The notes beneath the pieces were generated by a model that did not search any database, was not told where the DNA came from, and worked only from the letters and a program-made list of their open reading frames with translations. From the NCBI GenBank assembly GCA_032690845.1, contig CM064424.1, forward strand, positions 48,869,511 to 48,933,510: a stretch of 64,000 nt of DNA. The letters run 5' to 3'. The stretch's first letter is position 1; each line of letters starts with the position of its first letter. Both the position numbers and the translations under genes were made by a program. Below, piece by piece: positions 22,174 to 33,459 of this stretch. This DNA comes from Eleusine coracana subsp. coracana. Lineage: Eukaryota; Streptophyta; Magnoliopsida; Poales; Poaceae.

Positions 22174-24317
22174 ATGTTCAATGGAGAGGACTTCCCCTAC
22201 TGGAAGTCACGGACCAAGGCGTATCTGCTGAGTCAAGGACGTGCAATTTGGGAGATTGTTGATCAAGAGTATGCTATACCACAAGACCTAAACACTGCTT
22301 CTGCAGGTGAGTTAGTTAGGTATGAGAACAACTCCAAAGCTGTCAATATTCTGCTCTCTACACTTGATAGGAGTGAACATGATAGGGTTGCACACCTTGA
22401 CACTGCTCATGCTATTTGGGTTAAGCTCTGCACATACCATGAGGGTACCAACCAGGTCAAGTCTATCTGTAAGGATTCTTACAATAGACAGTACCAAACC
22501 TTTGCACAAAAACCTAGCGAGTCACTAGATGACACCTTTCGTAGGTTTGAGGCAATTGTGTGTAACTTGCGGGCTTGTGATAACCTTGTGTACAATGACA
22601 ATGATAGAGTTAAGCAACTGCTGTACTCACTTGATGAAAATGTTTGGGGGTTAAAATTGCTGCTCTAGAAGAAACTGCTAAATTCAATACCTTGAACTGT
22701 GAGCAACTGTATAGCAAGCTGAAATTTCATGAACTGTCTAGGAAATCTTGTCCTAATCTTGTTATTCCTGCTTCTAGCATGGCTTTGCTTTCTAGTTCTC
22801 AGAAGAGTGATCACAGTTGTGCTTCTTATGGAACTAACCCCTCACTTGACAAGTCTTCTTTGGAGTTTGCTTTGTCTTCTCTTGTTGCAGCTTCTGATGA
22901 ACAGATGGAGTGCATTCCTGATGAGGAGTTGTCCTTGCTCACAAGGAAGTTCAGGAAGTTCTACAACAACCGGAAGGAGAGAAGAGGAGGTGGTTCAAGA
23001 ACCTGCTTCGAGTGCGGTGACCCGGGACACTTCATCGCTGATTGTCCTAAGAAGAAGAAGAAGAAGAAGGTCAGGTACCGCAACAACAACACTGAAGACT
23101 TCAAGCAGAAGAAGAACCGCTTCTACAAGAAGGGCAAGAACTCCAAGAAGTTCGCCAAGGCCATTGCACGCGCCTGCGTTGCCGCCTTGAGCGATGTCGA
23201 CCTCACATCAAGCGAAGGCCTTACAAGCTCGGAGGAGGAGGTTGAAAAGCCACGAGTCAGAAGGAAGGATTACTTCACCGGGCTTTGCTTCATGGCAAAG
23301 AACGACCACGACACCGACTCTGGATCCGACTCCGACACAAGTGAGGTACCTCCCACTCTTGATGAGCTCTCTTCTGAACTTGATCATTTGCGCGATGTTC
23401 TGCTCTTGCAAGATGATAAGCTTCGCAGTGCTGTTCGTGAGAGCAGAGAACTTAAGTCTAAGTTGGAGAGTGCTGATTTTGAAATTGCTTCGCTTAGGTC
23501 TAAGCTTGCTAAGGATGACATGGTTGTAGAGTGTGAGTCTTGTCAAGTTGTGATGAGTGATCTTGCACAGAGGGAGAGTGTGCATGCTCAAGTTGCCAGT
23601 CAGCTTGAGAGTGCCCTCAAGGAGCTTGATGAGTTCAAAGCTAGACCAACTCTTTTGGGTGCATGTCAGAAGTGCCCCAAGCTCATAGATGAGTTGGAAG
23701 CTCAGTCCCTCAAAGTCAAAGAGCTTGAGTCCAGGCTTCTACATGAGACTCGCTCAAAAGTTCTCCCACATCCGTGTGAAGTGGGTGTCACCCTCAAGGA
23801 CAAGTTAGTAATCACTAGGGAAGAAAACAAAGTCCTAGTTCAGGAAAATGACTATCTTGTTTCTAGGCTCTAGAGAACCCTAGTGAGTGAGGAAAAGATT
23901 GAGAGTGATTTGGCAAGAGTTAAGGAGAGTGCTTCTAGGTCAACCTATAACTTGGGCTTGGGATTTGAGAGGTGTGATAAGGAGAGTGAGAATGTGGGTA
24001 AGTTTGTACCTAGCTCCAGCTACAAGGATGAGAAAAACAATATCAAACCCACTGACACATACTATCCACCCAATCCCAAACCCTCCTTCAACCCAAAGCA
24101 AATAGAGAAGCCAAAACCAAAACCTGCAATGCAAACCAAGCCTACTCCTAAGGGTGTCTACATTTGCATGTTTTGTGGTCGCAAGGGCCATTTGGATGAA
24201 TTCTGTTATAGGCGTAAGAGAATTGAGAGGAAGCAAGCTGAGTTGACTAGGGATGCTTTTTATGATGACTTTGTTGACTTTCAGCCTCACTCTTTTTCTC
24301 ATGCCTATCGTGGATAG
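22174..24317 (+). pseudogene. Gag of the copia element (Sirevirus-type)
   Basis: The start at 22174 gives MFNGEDFPYWKSRTKAYLL, the usual copia gag opening. The first frame ends at 22668; the homologous protein continues in another frame from about 22644. A CCHC knuckle (CFECGDPGHFIADC, near 23010) is followed by a Lys run, then an extended heptad-rich region (about 23340-23870) and, after a stop at 23872, a second knuckle CMFCGRKGHLDEFC near 24165. Two knuckles around a coiled coil are characteristic of Sirevirus gag. It would assemble the particle. Confidence 0.85.
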
Positions 24318-24659
24318 GGTCATTCCTCATATGGCTTTGATTCACGAAACAGAGGCTTTGCGCAGCAGCGCTTTGGCGCCCCACGTTTTCCCTATCATGG
24401 TGAGCATCATTCGTGTGGATTTGGCTTTCACATTGATGATTTCTATCCTCACAACTCAAGGTTTGAGTCCAGACGCTTTGACAGGCCATGTTTTCCCCAT
24501 TGTGGTTCTCGTCCTATGCGTTCAAATGACAATGTGCAAAGAACTGTGATGACTACTATCAGTCATATGGTTAAGTGTTGGATTCCCAAATCTCTTTTAA
24601 CTAACCCCAGCATTGGGCCATCGACTTTTCCTTCTCGTTCTTTGTAGGTAGCAGGTGGA

Positions 24660-25583
24660 GGCTTGGAGAACAAATGGTTGATGGACTCCGGGTGTTCGCG
24701 CCACATGACCGGAGATGCAAAGTGGTTCTCCAGCCTCACTCCCTTGATGCGGCGGGAGTATGTGACCTTTGGAGATGACAAGAGAGGGGGAGTGAAGGCA
24801 AGAGGCGCGGTAAAGGTAAATGAAAAATTCACTCTCAAGGATGTTGGTTTGGTTGAGTACCTCAAGTACAATCTCCTCTCTGTCTCTCAGCTTCTTGATG
24901 TTGGTTTGGAAGTGCGCTTTAAGTCAAATGCTTCTTATGTTCTTGATTCGAACGGTTCCTTGGTTTGTGGGATTTCTCGCATTGGTAGAGTTTTTCAGGC
25001 TGATTTCGCTGGTTCTCCTGGTTCTCACAAGTGCTTGTTTGCTCAATCTTCTTCTGAGCTCTGGAAATGGCATAGGAGACTGGGTCACATGAGCTTTGAC
25101 TTGTTATGTCGCTTGAGTGGCCTAGGTTTGATCCGAGGATTGCCTAAGCTCAAATTTGATAAGGATTTGGTTTGTGCTACATGTCGTCATGGGAAAATGA
25201 TTGCCGCTTCTCATTCACCAATTAATTTGGTGATGACTGAACGCCCTGGAGAGTTGCTTCATATGGACACTGTTGGTCCTTCTCGGGTTAGTTCGGCGAG
25301 TGGGAAGTGGTATGTTCTTGTGATTGTTGACGACTATTCTCGCTACTCTTGGGTCTACTTTCTTGAGAGCAAGGATGAAGTGCTTCATCACTTTCGGAGC
25401 TTAGCTTTCAGGTTGTTCAAGAAACTCCCTAGTGCATTACGAGCAATTCGCAGTGATAATGGCACTGAGTTCAAGAACTCCTCCTTTGATGCTTTCTGTC
25501 TTGAGCATGGTATTGAGCATCAGTTTTCAGCACCTCGTATTCCTAGCAGAATAGTATGGTTAAAAGAAAGAACAGAACCTTAG
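24660..25583 (+). pseudogene. Protease and integrase (N-terminal and core), copia element
   Basis: The frame includes the protease active site WLMDSGCSRHMTG (near 24680), the pre-integrase zinc-binding region (LWKWHRRLGHMSFDLL ... CATCRHGKM) and the integrase core with HMDTVGPSRV (about 25260), VDDYSRYSWVYF and RSDNGTEFKN (about 25450). After SAPRIPS the frame slips. The two catalytic Asp residues are kept; the third acidic residue is not (see the next entry). Confidence 0.87.
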
Positions 25584-26005
25584 TGGAGATGGCTCGGACG
25601 ATGCTCGATGAGCATAGGCCTCCGAGGCGGTTCTAGGCTGAGGCTATTAGCACTGCTTGCTATGTTTCCAATCGGATTTTCTTGTGCTCAATTCTTAATG
25701 TGACTTCTTATGAGCTGCATTTTGGGAGAAAGCCCTCGGTTTCTCATTTGCATTCCTTTGGTTGCAAGTGCTTTATTCTCAAGCGTGGCAATCTTGATAC
25801 ATTTGAGTCCAGGTCTTCTGATGGAATCTTTCTTGGTTACTCTCTTCATGGTCATTCCTACAGAGTTTTGAATTTGGAGACTAACACCATCGTAGAATCC
25901 AGCGATGTAACCTTTGATGAATCAAACTCTTGTGCAAGGAATGTGATTGAGTCTGCAGGTGATAAGGAGATGAAGGAGAGCATCTTTGTAGAAGAGGACC
26001 TATAG
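25545..26005 (+). pseudogene. Integrase C-terminal part, copia element; catalytic Glu replaced by Lys
   Basis: In the shifted frame the motif that normally carries the third catalytic residue reads QNSMVKRKNRTLVEMARTM; codon AAA at 25562-25564 replaces the expected GAA/GAG. The frame continues through a stop at about 25634 into YELHFGRKPSVSHLHSFGCKC and GIFLGYSLHGHSYRVLNL, the usual C-terminal blocks of copia integrase. It ends at 26005. Confidence 0.8.
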
Positions 26006-26134
26006 GGCTTTGATGATGATGATGATGATTCACTTCATCTCTCATCTGAGCTCGTTCCTACTGCTACCACTACTGCAGCAGAGGGTCCAGAAGCTTCTAC
26101 ATCGACTTCAGCGACTGTTGAGCAAGCTCTAGCT

Positions 26135-27257
26135 GTGGTTGAGGGGGAGGTACACTCTGAGAGAGAGGCTCCTCACCACATTCAGCGTCAACATCCACCC
26201 CAACAGATGATTGGTAATCTCTATGAGAGGACAACAAGGTCAAGGTCTGCACATCTTGCTTGCTTTACCAATTCTCTCTTTGTTGCAACCTTTGAACCTC
26301 AAGATGTTGGACACGCACTATCTGATGAACATTGGGTTAATGCCATGCATGAGGAGTTGGAAAACTTGGAGAGAAACAAAGAATGGACCCTTGTAGAGCC
26401 TCCCAAAAATGTCAATATCATAGAAACCAAGTGGGTGTTCAAAAACAAACATGGGGAGGATGGTGAGGTTGTGAGAAACAAGGCTAGGCTAGTTGCTCAA
26501 GGTTTTAGCCAAGTGGAGGGCTTAGATTATGGTGAAACCTTTGCTCCTGTCGCTCGCATAGAAGCCATTAGGATCTTGCTTGCATTTGCTGCCTGGCATT
26601 AGACTTTATCAAATGGATGTCAAGAGTGCTTTCCTAAATGGTTTCATAGAGGAAGAAGTGTATGTGAGGCAACCCCCTGGCTTTGAGCACCACATATACC
26701 CAAACTGTGTGTACAAGCTTCAGAAAGCTTTGTACGGGCTAAAGCAAGCACTTAGGGCATGGTATGCTAGGCTTAAGACCTTCTTGCTAGAGTGTGGGTA
26801 TGTCATAGGGTGTGTTGATAAAACCTTGTTCACTCTAAAGTATGGCAATGACTTTCTAATGGTTCAGATTTACGTGGATGATATCATCTTTGATTGTTCC
26901 TCTCATGCTCTTATGTCCAGATTTCAGAAAGCTATGGAAAGTGAATTTCAGATGTCGATGATGGGAGAGCTCACCTTCTTTCTTGGGCTTCAAATCAAGC
27001 AGTGCAAGCAAGGCACTTTCATACATCAAGCCAAGTACACGAAGGATCTCCTGAAGAAGTTCGACATGGTCAATATGAAGTCGTTGTCTACACCAATGTC
27101 CACTACAACGACTCTTGACCCCGATGAAGACTGTGAAGTGGTGGATCAAAGAGAGTACAGGAGCATGATTGGCTCCCTCTTGTACCTGACAGCGACAAGA
27201 CCAGACATACACTTTGCGGTGTGTCTTTGTGCTCGTTTTCAAGCTTCCCAAGGGTGA
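26135..27257 (+). pseudogene. Reverse transcriptase, copia element
   Basis: Conserved blocks are present in order: WVNAMHEELENLERNKEW, KWVFKNKHGEDGEVVRNKAR, LDYGETFAPVARIEAIR, then after a one-base slip at about 26600 YQMDVKSAFLNGFIEEEVYV, the catalytic YVDDI near 26873-26887, and MGELTFFLGLQIKQ. The frame ends at 27257. RT would copy the genomic RNA inside the particle. Confidence 0.88.
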
Positions 27258-27913
27258 CTTATCGCAAGGCTATCAAGCGCATCTTCAGGTATCTCAAATA
27301 CACCCTTGAGTTTGATCTTTGGTACTCTTCATCTTCATCTCTTGATCTCATTGGGTATTCGGATGCGGACTTTGCTGGGTGTAGAATTGATAGGAAGAGC
27401 ACTTCTGGTACTTGCCATTTCTTGGGTACTTCTTTGATATGTTGGTCTTCTTGTAAGTAGTCGAGTGTTGCCCAATCCACCACAGAGGCTGAGTATGTAG
27501 CTACTGTTAGCTGCTGCTCACAAATCCTATGGATTGTGTCTACCATGAGAGACTATGGGTTGACTTTTAAGGGTGTTCCACTCATGTGTGATAACTCCAG
27601 TGCCATATGCTTAGCCAAAAACCCAGACCAACATGGTAAGGTCAAACACATCAATGTACAATTCCACTTCCTGAGATACAATGTTGAGAAGGGGGATGTT
27701 GAGCTCATATACATTGATACCAAAAACCAACTAGCTGATATCCTCATCAAGCCCCTAGATGCTTCAAGACATGCTTTTCTTCAGGGGGGGGGGGGGACTT
27801 GGTGTTTGTCATCCATATGGCATCATTTGAGGGGGAGTTGGTGTTCACTTGTATATATGTATCTTACCATTTTTGCTTTGTATCTCATGTATAATATATG
27901 CATTGGTAGATGA
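27245..27913 (+). pseudogene. RNase H, copia element
   Basis: The blocks LIGYSDADFAGCRIDRKSTSG (catalytic Asp near 27362), a stop at about 27459, STTEAEYVA (catalytic Glu) and CDNSSAICLAKNP (catalytic Asp) follow the RT. The C-terminus reads IDTKNQLADILIKPL. After a run of ten or more G at about 27786 the frame continues to 27913 without similarity. Confidence 0.83.
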
Positions 27914-29179
27914 GCTTTGAGTCTTATGCTTTCTTGCATTTCTCTTTGCTATGATTGAGCTTGAGCTAAGTTGTGTGGATGTGATGGTAATCTCTCATGC
28001 TTAGATTTTCTAGATGGACTGTTATAAACTCATGTGAGCAACTTGTTAATCTTAAAGGTAAACTGAGCTTCTTGTGAACCTTATGATCTAATCTTGCTAA
28101 AACTTGCTCACCATGTGTATAATTGCTTTTATCCTTGTTGAAACTTGCGTTGAGGCTAGTCTAGAGGATGTCTTGGCTTTGGCACCTTGTGTTTGCAAAA
28201 TGGAAGGCTTTGCAAATGTTTAGCTCATGATGTAACATTATGGGAACATGTGTTCCTTTTGCCGCAAAGGCATGCTCTTTTGTCTTGTGCATAATCTTGA
28301 AAAATCTGCTAAGTGCTTTGATCAAGAATTACTCAATAATGCTAAATCCAAACATTATGACTTGAAGCCTCGGGGTGTTTGCCGTACCCAGTCATGCGAC
28401 CCTCCGCATGGATAAGAGGACACTTGAGGATAAATAATAATCACTTGATCAACTGAGTCTCTGTTGTATATGTGAGCGTTTGTAGAGCTTATTTTCTATG
28501 AATGCTTGTTGCCCTTGTTGAGATTGAAACTGGCTAGATTCTTATGATTCACTTGGTGCTTGTTTTGCCTTGGATGAGAGTACTTACACATGTGGTGGCA
28601 GTTTTGCTCATGATAAGCAACTTTGATTCTATCTAAGCTAGTCAATCTTTCTGCTTAGCTTGTATAGCTCATGGTGTTTATGCCTTGCTATCTATTTTTA
28701 ATCTTTGTATGATTGGGAGCTATTGCTTTTACACTTCATAGCACTATAGTTATGGTTAGCAAAGTTAAATGCTTGTTTACATAATTGTTGAAGCTCTTTA
28801 GGTTTGCATTTTCATACATTGCATGTTTGCTTGTTCTTTTGCCTCTTTGATGAGTTCATTGCCAAAGGGGGAGAAAATTTTGGGGTCATGCACAAATAAT
28901 GCTAAGAAACTCATATGATCCATTTTGCACTACATAAGACCTACCACAACTTGAGGGGGAGCATATCATGATCTTGAGCGTTTTCTTGCGCTTTTCACAT
29001 TCTTTGCGTCTCAAGTCGTTTTCTTTGCCAACTCTTGGTTTTGTGATCCTTACTTGCTAGATGGCTTGTTTTCACCTTTTCTTTGGGTTTGGCCATTTGG
29101 ATGTGCTTATTCGGCTTCACATTTCAATCTCTAATTCTTGTGCATTTGGTGTTGTCAATGTACTCATCAAGGGGGAGAT
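27914..29179 (+). other. Non-coding spacer between RNase H and the 3' LTR, copia element
   Basis: This is 1.27 kb of T-rich sequence without a significant open frame. It contains GGGGGAG-type purine clusters at about 27830, 28867, 28953 and at the LTR boundary (29169-29178), as is common in Sireviruses. The last one is the likely polypurine tract. No env-like coding was found. Confidence 0.6.
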
Positions 29180-30955
29180 TGACAAACCATGTGGATATGT
29201 GCCATGGTTTGCTATATTTGTGATGAGTAATTGACTTGAGCGGATTTGGTGTTTGAGTTGAAATGCGGGAATCCAGGGATTGCATGGGTTTGCATATCAT
29301 GGTTATGATTAACCGGAGTTGGTGGAGATATTGGTGATATTGCAGGAGATGGGAAATATGTTTGCTTGTCTCATGATGTGTAGGTCACTGGAGTCGACTT
29401 GGCGGTCAACGGCGAGAGGATCGGGCACAAGTAGGGGACTTGGGGCCAGACGATCAGGATGCCGGGTGAAGTCAAGGATGATCCACACCATACACGTGGA
29501 GAGGCAAGAAGCATGGACGGGTTCGCGGTTGAGCCTCAAAACCGTGATGGTGATGAAGATGGCATGTTGACCAAGTCAAGGCGAATAGAATGCCGGTGCA
29601 AGTGACAAGGGGGCCCGATGGACAGGGACTGGGAGAGACTTGCCGGTGGTCAGGATCGCGGGACAAGGTGACACATGTCAACATTGAGAAGTCATGCTTT
29701 GAGAAGCGTGCAAGACGGTTTCCCGGTTTGGGCCTCAAAATCGGTAGCGGTGTTGGTGGTGCACGTGGCACCATCACGGAGCTTGCTTCGAGATGAAGCA
29801 AAGACATGAAGCATCTGATGGCATTCGGACGATGAGGAAAAAGATGGACGGTTATGCCCCCGGTGGTAGGTGGGTGTGTTATGTAGGTCAAGGGTAGAGT
29901 GGTCATGTGGGCAATAGACCCTAGGCCTATATAAGAAGAGGTGTGGCTGGTGGGAGAGATGTCTCTCTTCCTATTAGCCTTGTGTTAGGACTTTATTCAA
30001 AGTGCTAGGAGAGGACTTCATGTTTTAGAGGAGAGTAGTGGGTGTGTGAGAGACATCTCTTGCTCTTCCAAATAGTGGGAGGAAGAGGGTGGCTTCCTAG
30101 CCTTGTACCTATGGATCTTGTAAGCACCTTTCCATGATATGAGAAGTATTTTCGTGCTCAAGATTTCCCTCTTCACTTGAATCTCGAAATTTCCTTTTTC
30201 CTATTTTCGGAGCTATTTTCGTGGTGATTTTCGATCTCACTTTTGAATGAATATTTGTCCCGGATTTCTTGAGAAACTTGTTGCTAGGATGAGCTAGAAC
30301 AATCCTCTATGGATTCTTGAACGATTCAATAGCTCTAGCACCTTCTATTTGAAGGATTTCTCAAGTTTCCCCTTTTCTGGTATTCTTGGCACAAGATCTG
30401 AAATTCGTGATGATTACTTAAGCCAATTGAGATGATTTTCTAGGATTAGAGTCGTGATGTGATGAGGATTCACTGGTCCAAAAATCGCATCATTTGAAGT
30501 TCGTTTGGTTAGGTTTTGGAGAAGATTTGCCAAATTCCCGAAAGTTTCTGCTGTTCTATCATGGTTGATCGGCACTACCGACGACCAGGACCGGCACTGC
30601 CGGTGGATCTCAGAACCCCGCACCGGCACTGTTGATGGGCCAGATCAGCACTGTCGATGGGGCCAACCGGCACTGCCGATGGTCCTGATCGGCACTGTCG
30701 GTGATGGTTCAGTAAGGTGTGGTTTGTGAGGTTTTTGACTATCTCGAGTCTCTGCTGTTTCTTTTTTGTTTCCGCTGTGTTTATTGCTGTGGTTGATCAC
30801 TCCTAGGGCTAGTACACCACTAGTTGGTATGTGTAGTCTTGGTGATAGGCTCGGAGGTTGGTTTGGGTTATTTTTGGGATATAGGCCAAATTCTCTTGGA
30901 GAATTTTCATTGGCTCCTATTCACACCCCCTTCTGGTCGCCTTCTCGGTCCTTCA
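29180..30955 (+). repeat. 3' LTR of the copia element
   Basis: It starts TGACAAACCATGTGG directly after the purine tract and ends GGTCCTTCA; the TATA-like CTATATAAGAAG is near 29937. The TSD ATAAT follows at 30956-30960. Confidence 0.92.
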
Positions 30956-31111
30956 ATAATAATGATGCTATCAAATGAGTTAATTTCTTCTGCTCAAAGA
31001 GATTAGTTTGTAACACACGTATATTTTAAAGATTGTGTGATCCAACGTGATTTGATTTTGTCTCCACAACGGTCAATTTTATTCACCTACAATCATAAGC
31101 TATTTTCATTA

Positions 31112-32589
31112 TCTATACATCTTATTAAAGGAGCGTCTAATTTCTTTTTTCGTGTCCGCGTATGCCGAGTCCGTATCTTTTTCACCGTCGTTCCGCATCC
31201 ATACAACAGCGCAGGGTCGTTTTCGATTATGTCCATATAGAGACCAAGTTGCTGCCGTCCGGAGATGCGCGATGTGTAAAACGCAGCTGGTGCACATCTA
31301 GAAGCAGCCGCCACGGCAAACGATAGCGACAGCTCACGGAGTTCCGATGTTAGTTCGACGCGGCGACGCCGTCAGCCGGATCAGGAGCCCCGGCCTGTCC
31401 TCAATCTGGCGAGGGCAGCCACAGGATCAATGTGAAGGACGCCTTCCTGGGCTGACGTGATCCGGATCGACATACACGACGCCTGAATGTCCGGTGCCCC
31501 GTCCTCAGCCTGGTGTCGCCGCCGAGTCTAGAACTGGTCCGCGTGAGGTTGTGATCGGGATCCATGCTGTCCCGTCCTAAGGCTGGCGGCGTCACTGTCG
31601 TACCCTAGCCATTGATATCTCTGCATATGTAGTGCTACTTCACGAGGTAAATGATTGTATTTTTCCCTAATAAATATTTTCCTCGCTTGCTAATTCGAGT
31701 TAGTAAACCGGGTGTCAAGAATTACAATTGAGATATCATCCTCTGGCTTAGGTAGTCTTCGTTGGTTGCATTTGTAGCAGACGCTTCCTTTTGGTGCAGA
31801 AAAATAGTGTTAGTTGTTATTGTTTTTCTTTTTTTTTTTGTCGTGCGGCCTTCCAGAAAAAATGTTGTAATATTTATTTTTCTTTTTCAATGAATCATGC
31901 AATGGGACAAAGATGAAAAATAGCCATTTGATGATTTAGTTTGCAGTGTTTACATATTGGATGAGGGCACATGTATATGTCGTAGAGTTTCAGAGGAGGG
32001 ACTTGCCCCAAGTCCAGTTTCTACTTATCATCATGAAAGAAGATACAAAGTTTATATGGGCTGAGCAGTATAACCATCTTAGCTCTCTCAAGCTATCCAC
32101 CATCATATAACAAATATCTATAGTTTACATTATAACTTTTCAAAATCTGTAGCAACGCATATTAATTGACGCAAGGTCGTCTAGACCACTTTTTTCGTGT
32201 TTAGATATGTCCGTAACGTTATTGTATTCAGTTCATATTCTACATTGATTCACTAATCAGTTTGAGTCGTTTTTGAACTATTTTCTAACCCTTTGTTGAA
32301 TTGGACTCTGATTTCAATTCGATATTTCATACTAACAATAATTAATCATCTATTGTTTTAACATCATATTTTGGATGAAAATAATAACAAAAATTATAAT
32401 AATAACTCACTCCAAAATTATTATAATAAATATTCTTTTTAAAACTCAAAAAGGTAAAGCAAAATAAAAATAGAGCAAATGCTCAAGCAAAAAAATTGAT
32501 TAATTGAAAACCTTTTATAGTTAAAAAAATATTCTAATCATAAAAATTTTTTAACAAAAACTCGTTGCAACACACGGGTATTTTGCTAG
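31112..32589 (+). mobile_element. Non-autonomous Helitron
   Basis: The 5' end TCTATACATCTTATTAAAGG follows an A (31111). The 3' end reads ACTCGTTGCAACACACGGGT, then TTTTGCTAG, followed by T (32590). This fits insertion between A and T, a TC start, a CTRR end and a short hairpin (ACTCGT/ACGGGT with one G-T pair, loop TGCAACAC) about ten bases before the end. The 3' motif is very close to the common grass Helitron terminus. No Rep/helicase coding is present. The GC-rich block 31180-31610 contrasts with the AT-rich remainder and may be captured host sequence, but no protein was recognised. Confidence 0.75.
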
Positions 32590-33279
32590 TCATCTTCTAT
32601 AACACGTACATTGCCTGTTTTTGGTGAATTCCTAAAGAAATGACACGTACATTACCGGATATAATATATCACACCTAGGGTATGATTTAACATTGTCCAT
32701 AAATATTTTACGTCCACAACCATAACTCTCTTTCTCTCTCACACACACACACGAATCCAACCTCCCTCACCTCCGGGGTCGGCGGCAGGGCGCAGGGCAG
32801 CGACGGAGCGCGAATCTAGGTGCGGCAGCCCATCGACGACGCGCCAGGGCTGCAAATCTTGTCTACCCTGACATCCGGAGGCGGCGAAGCGGGTGTCTAG
32901 GCGAGGCGGCCCGACAACGACACGAGAGGGCGGCGGATCCGGCCTCCTACGACCTCCGGGGCGGCGGCAGGGCACGAGGCGGCGGCAGAGCGCGGGTCTA
33001 GGCATGGCGGCCCAACGACGTCACACGAAGGGGGCGGATCCAGCCCGACAACATCGCTCCTATCAGCGGTGACTTGGGCCTCGACGGCGGCTCCTATCTG
33101 TGACGACTCGTGCCAGAGCGGGGGTGCGGCAGCTCCACCAACGGCGGGATGCGGCCTAACAGCATCGTCGGCAGGAGCACGATGCTAGCCAAGGGCAAAG
33201 CGGACTGAGCTCCATGTCAAGCAACACGGGCTAGGGGCCAACAGCATGGGCTTGGACCCCTTCTTTTTTAAGTTCTCAT
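32590..33279. other. Intergenic stretch with GC-rich block
   Basis: A CT/CA-rich microsatellite (TCTCTCTCACACACACACAC, near 32732) precedes a 450-bp GC-rich block with repeated CGGCGGCAGGGC-type phrases. Open frames here are compositional. No gene was recognised. Confidence 0.4.
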
Positions 33280-33459
33280 ATGATTTGTAGCGGCGGGTAC
33301 TTTATCGCCTGCCGCTACAAAATGTCTCTTTTGCACCAAGGAACTTCTACCTGCCTGTACTATGACTTTTTTTTAGAACGTAGCGGCGGTCTGTTATCCC
33401 CTATCCCCACCGTTACAGTACTTTATGGCCTGCCACTACGATCGTGTTTTGAGGTAGTG
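33280..33459 (+). mobile_element. Orphan CACTA-like terminus
   Basis: Subterminal inverted modules GTAGCGGCGGG ... CCTGCCGCTAC (33288-33319) and GTAGCGGCGGT ... CCTGCCACTAC (33381-33439) end in TTTTGAGGTAGTG at 33447-33459, the complement of a CACTAC terminal repeat. Arrays of GTAGCGGCGG units near a CACTA end are typical of En/Spm-type elements in grasses. No matching left terminus or transposase was found, so this is a fragment. Confidence 0.5.

Larger units (their letters stand above)
20336..30955 (+). mobile_element. SIRE/Maximus-like Ty1/copia element, structurally complete
   Basis: Two LTRs (20336-22083 and 29180-30955) flank an internal region with PBS, a long coiled-coil gag, protease, integrase, RT and RNase H in copia order. 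An exact TSD, ATAAT, lies at 20331-20335 and 30956-30960. The large gag with two zinc knuckles, the LTR ending in a C-run followed by CTGGTCGCCTTCTCGGTCC, and a long purine-dotted spacer before the 3' LTR are typical of the Sirevirus group. Frameshifts and stops in every domain make it inactive. No env-like ORF was recognised. Confidence 0.92.

Noticed and set aside
27914..29179. Env-like ORF of a Sirevirus between pol and the 3' LTR
   Set aside because: No open frame of meaningful length or membrane segments was found there.
31401..31595. Minus-strand 64-codon frame inside the Helitron as a captured gene
   Set aside because: No recognisable protein; only the composition suggests capture.
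32732..33005. Minus-strand 88-codon frame with repeated RPDPPPSRVV-like phrases
   Set aside because: Low complexity, in a GC-rich repeated stretch; no family recognised.
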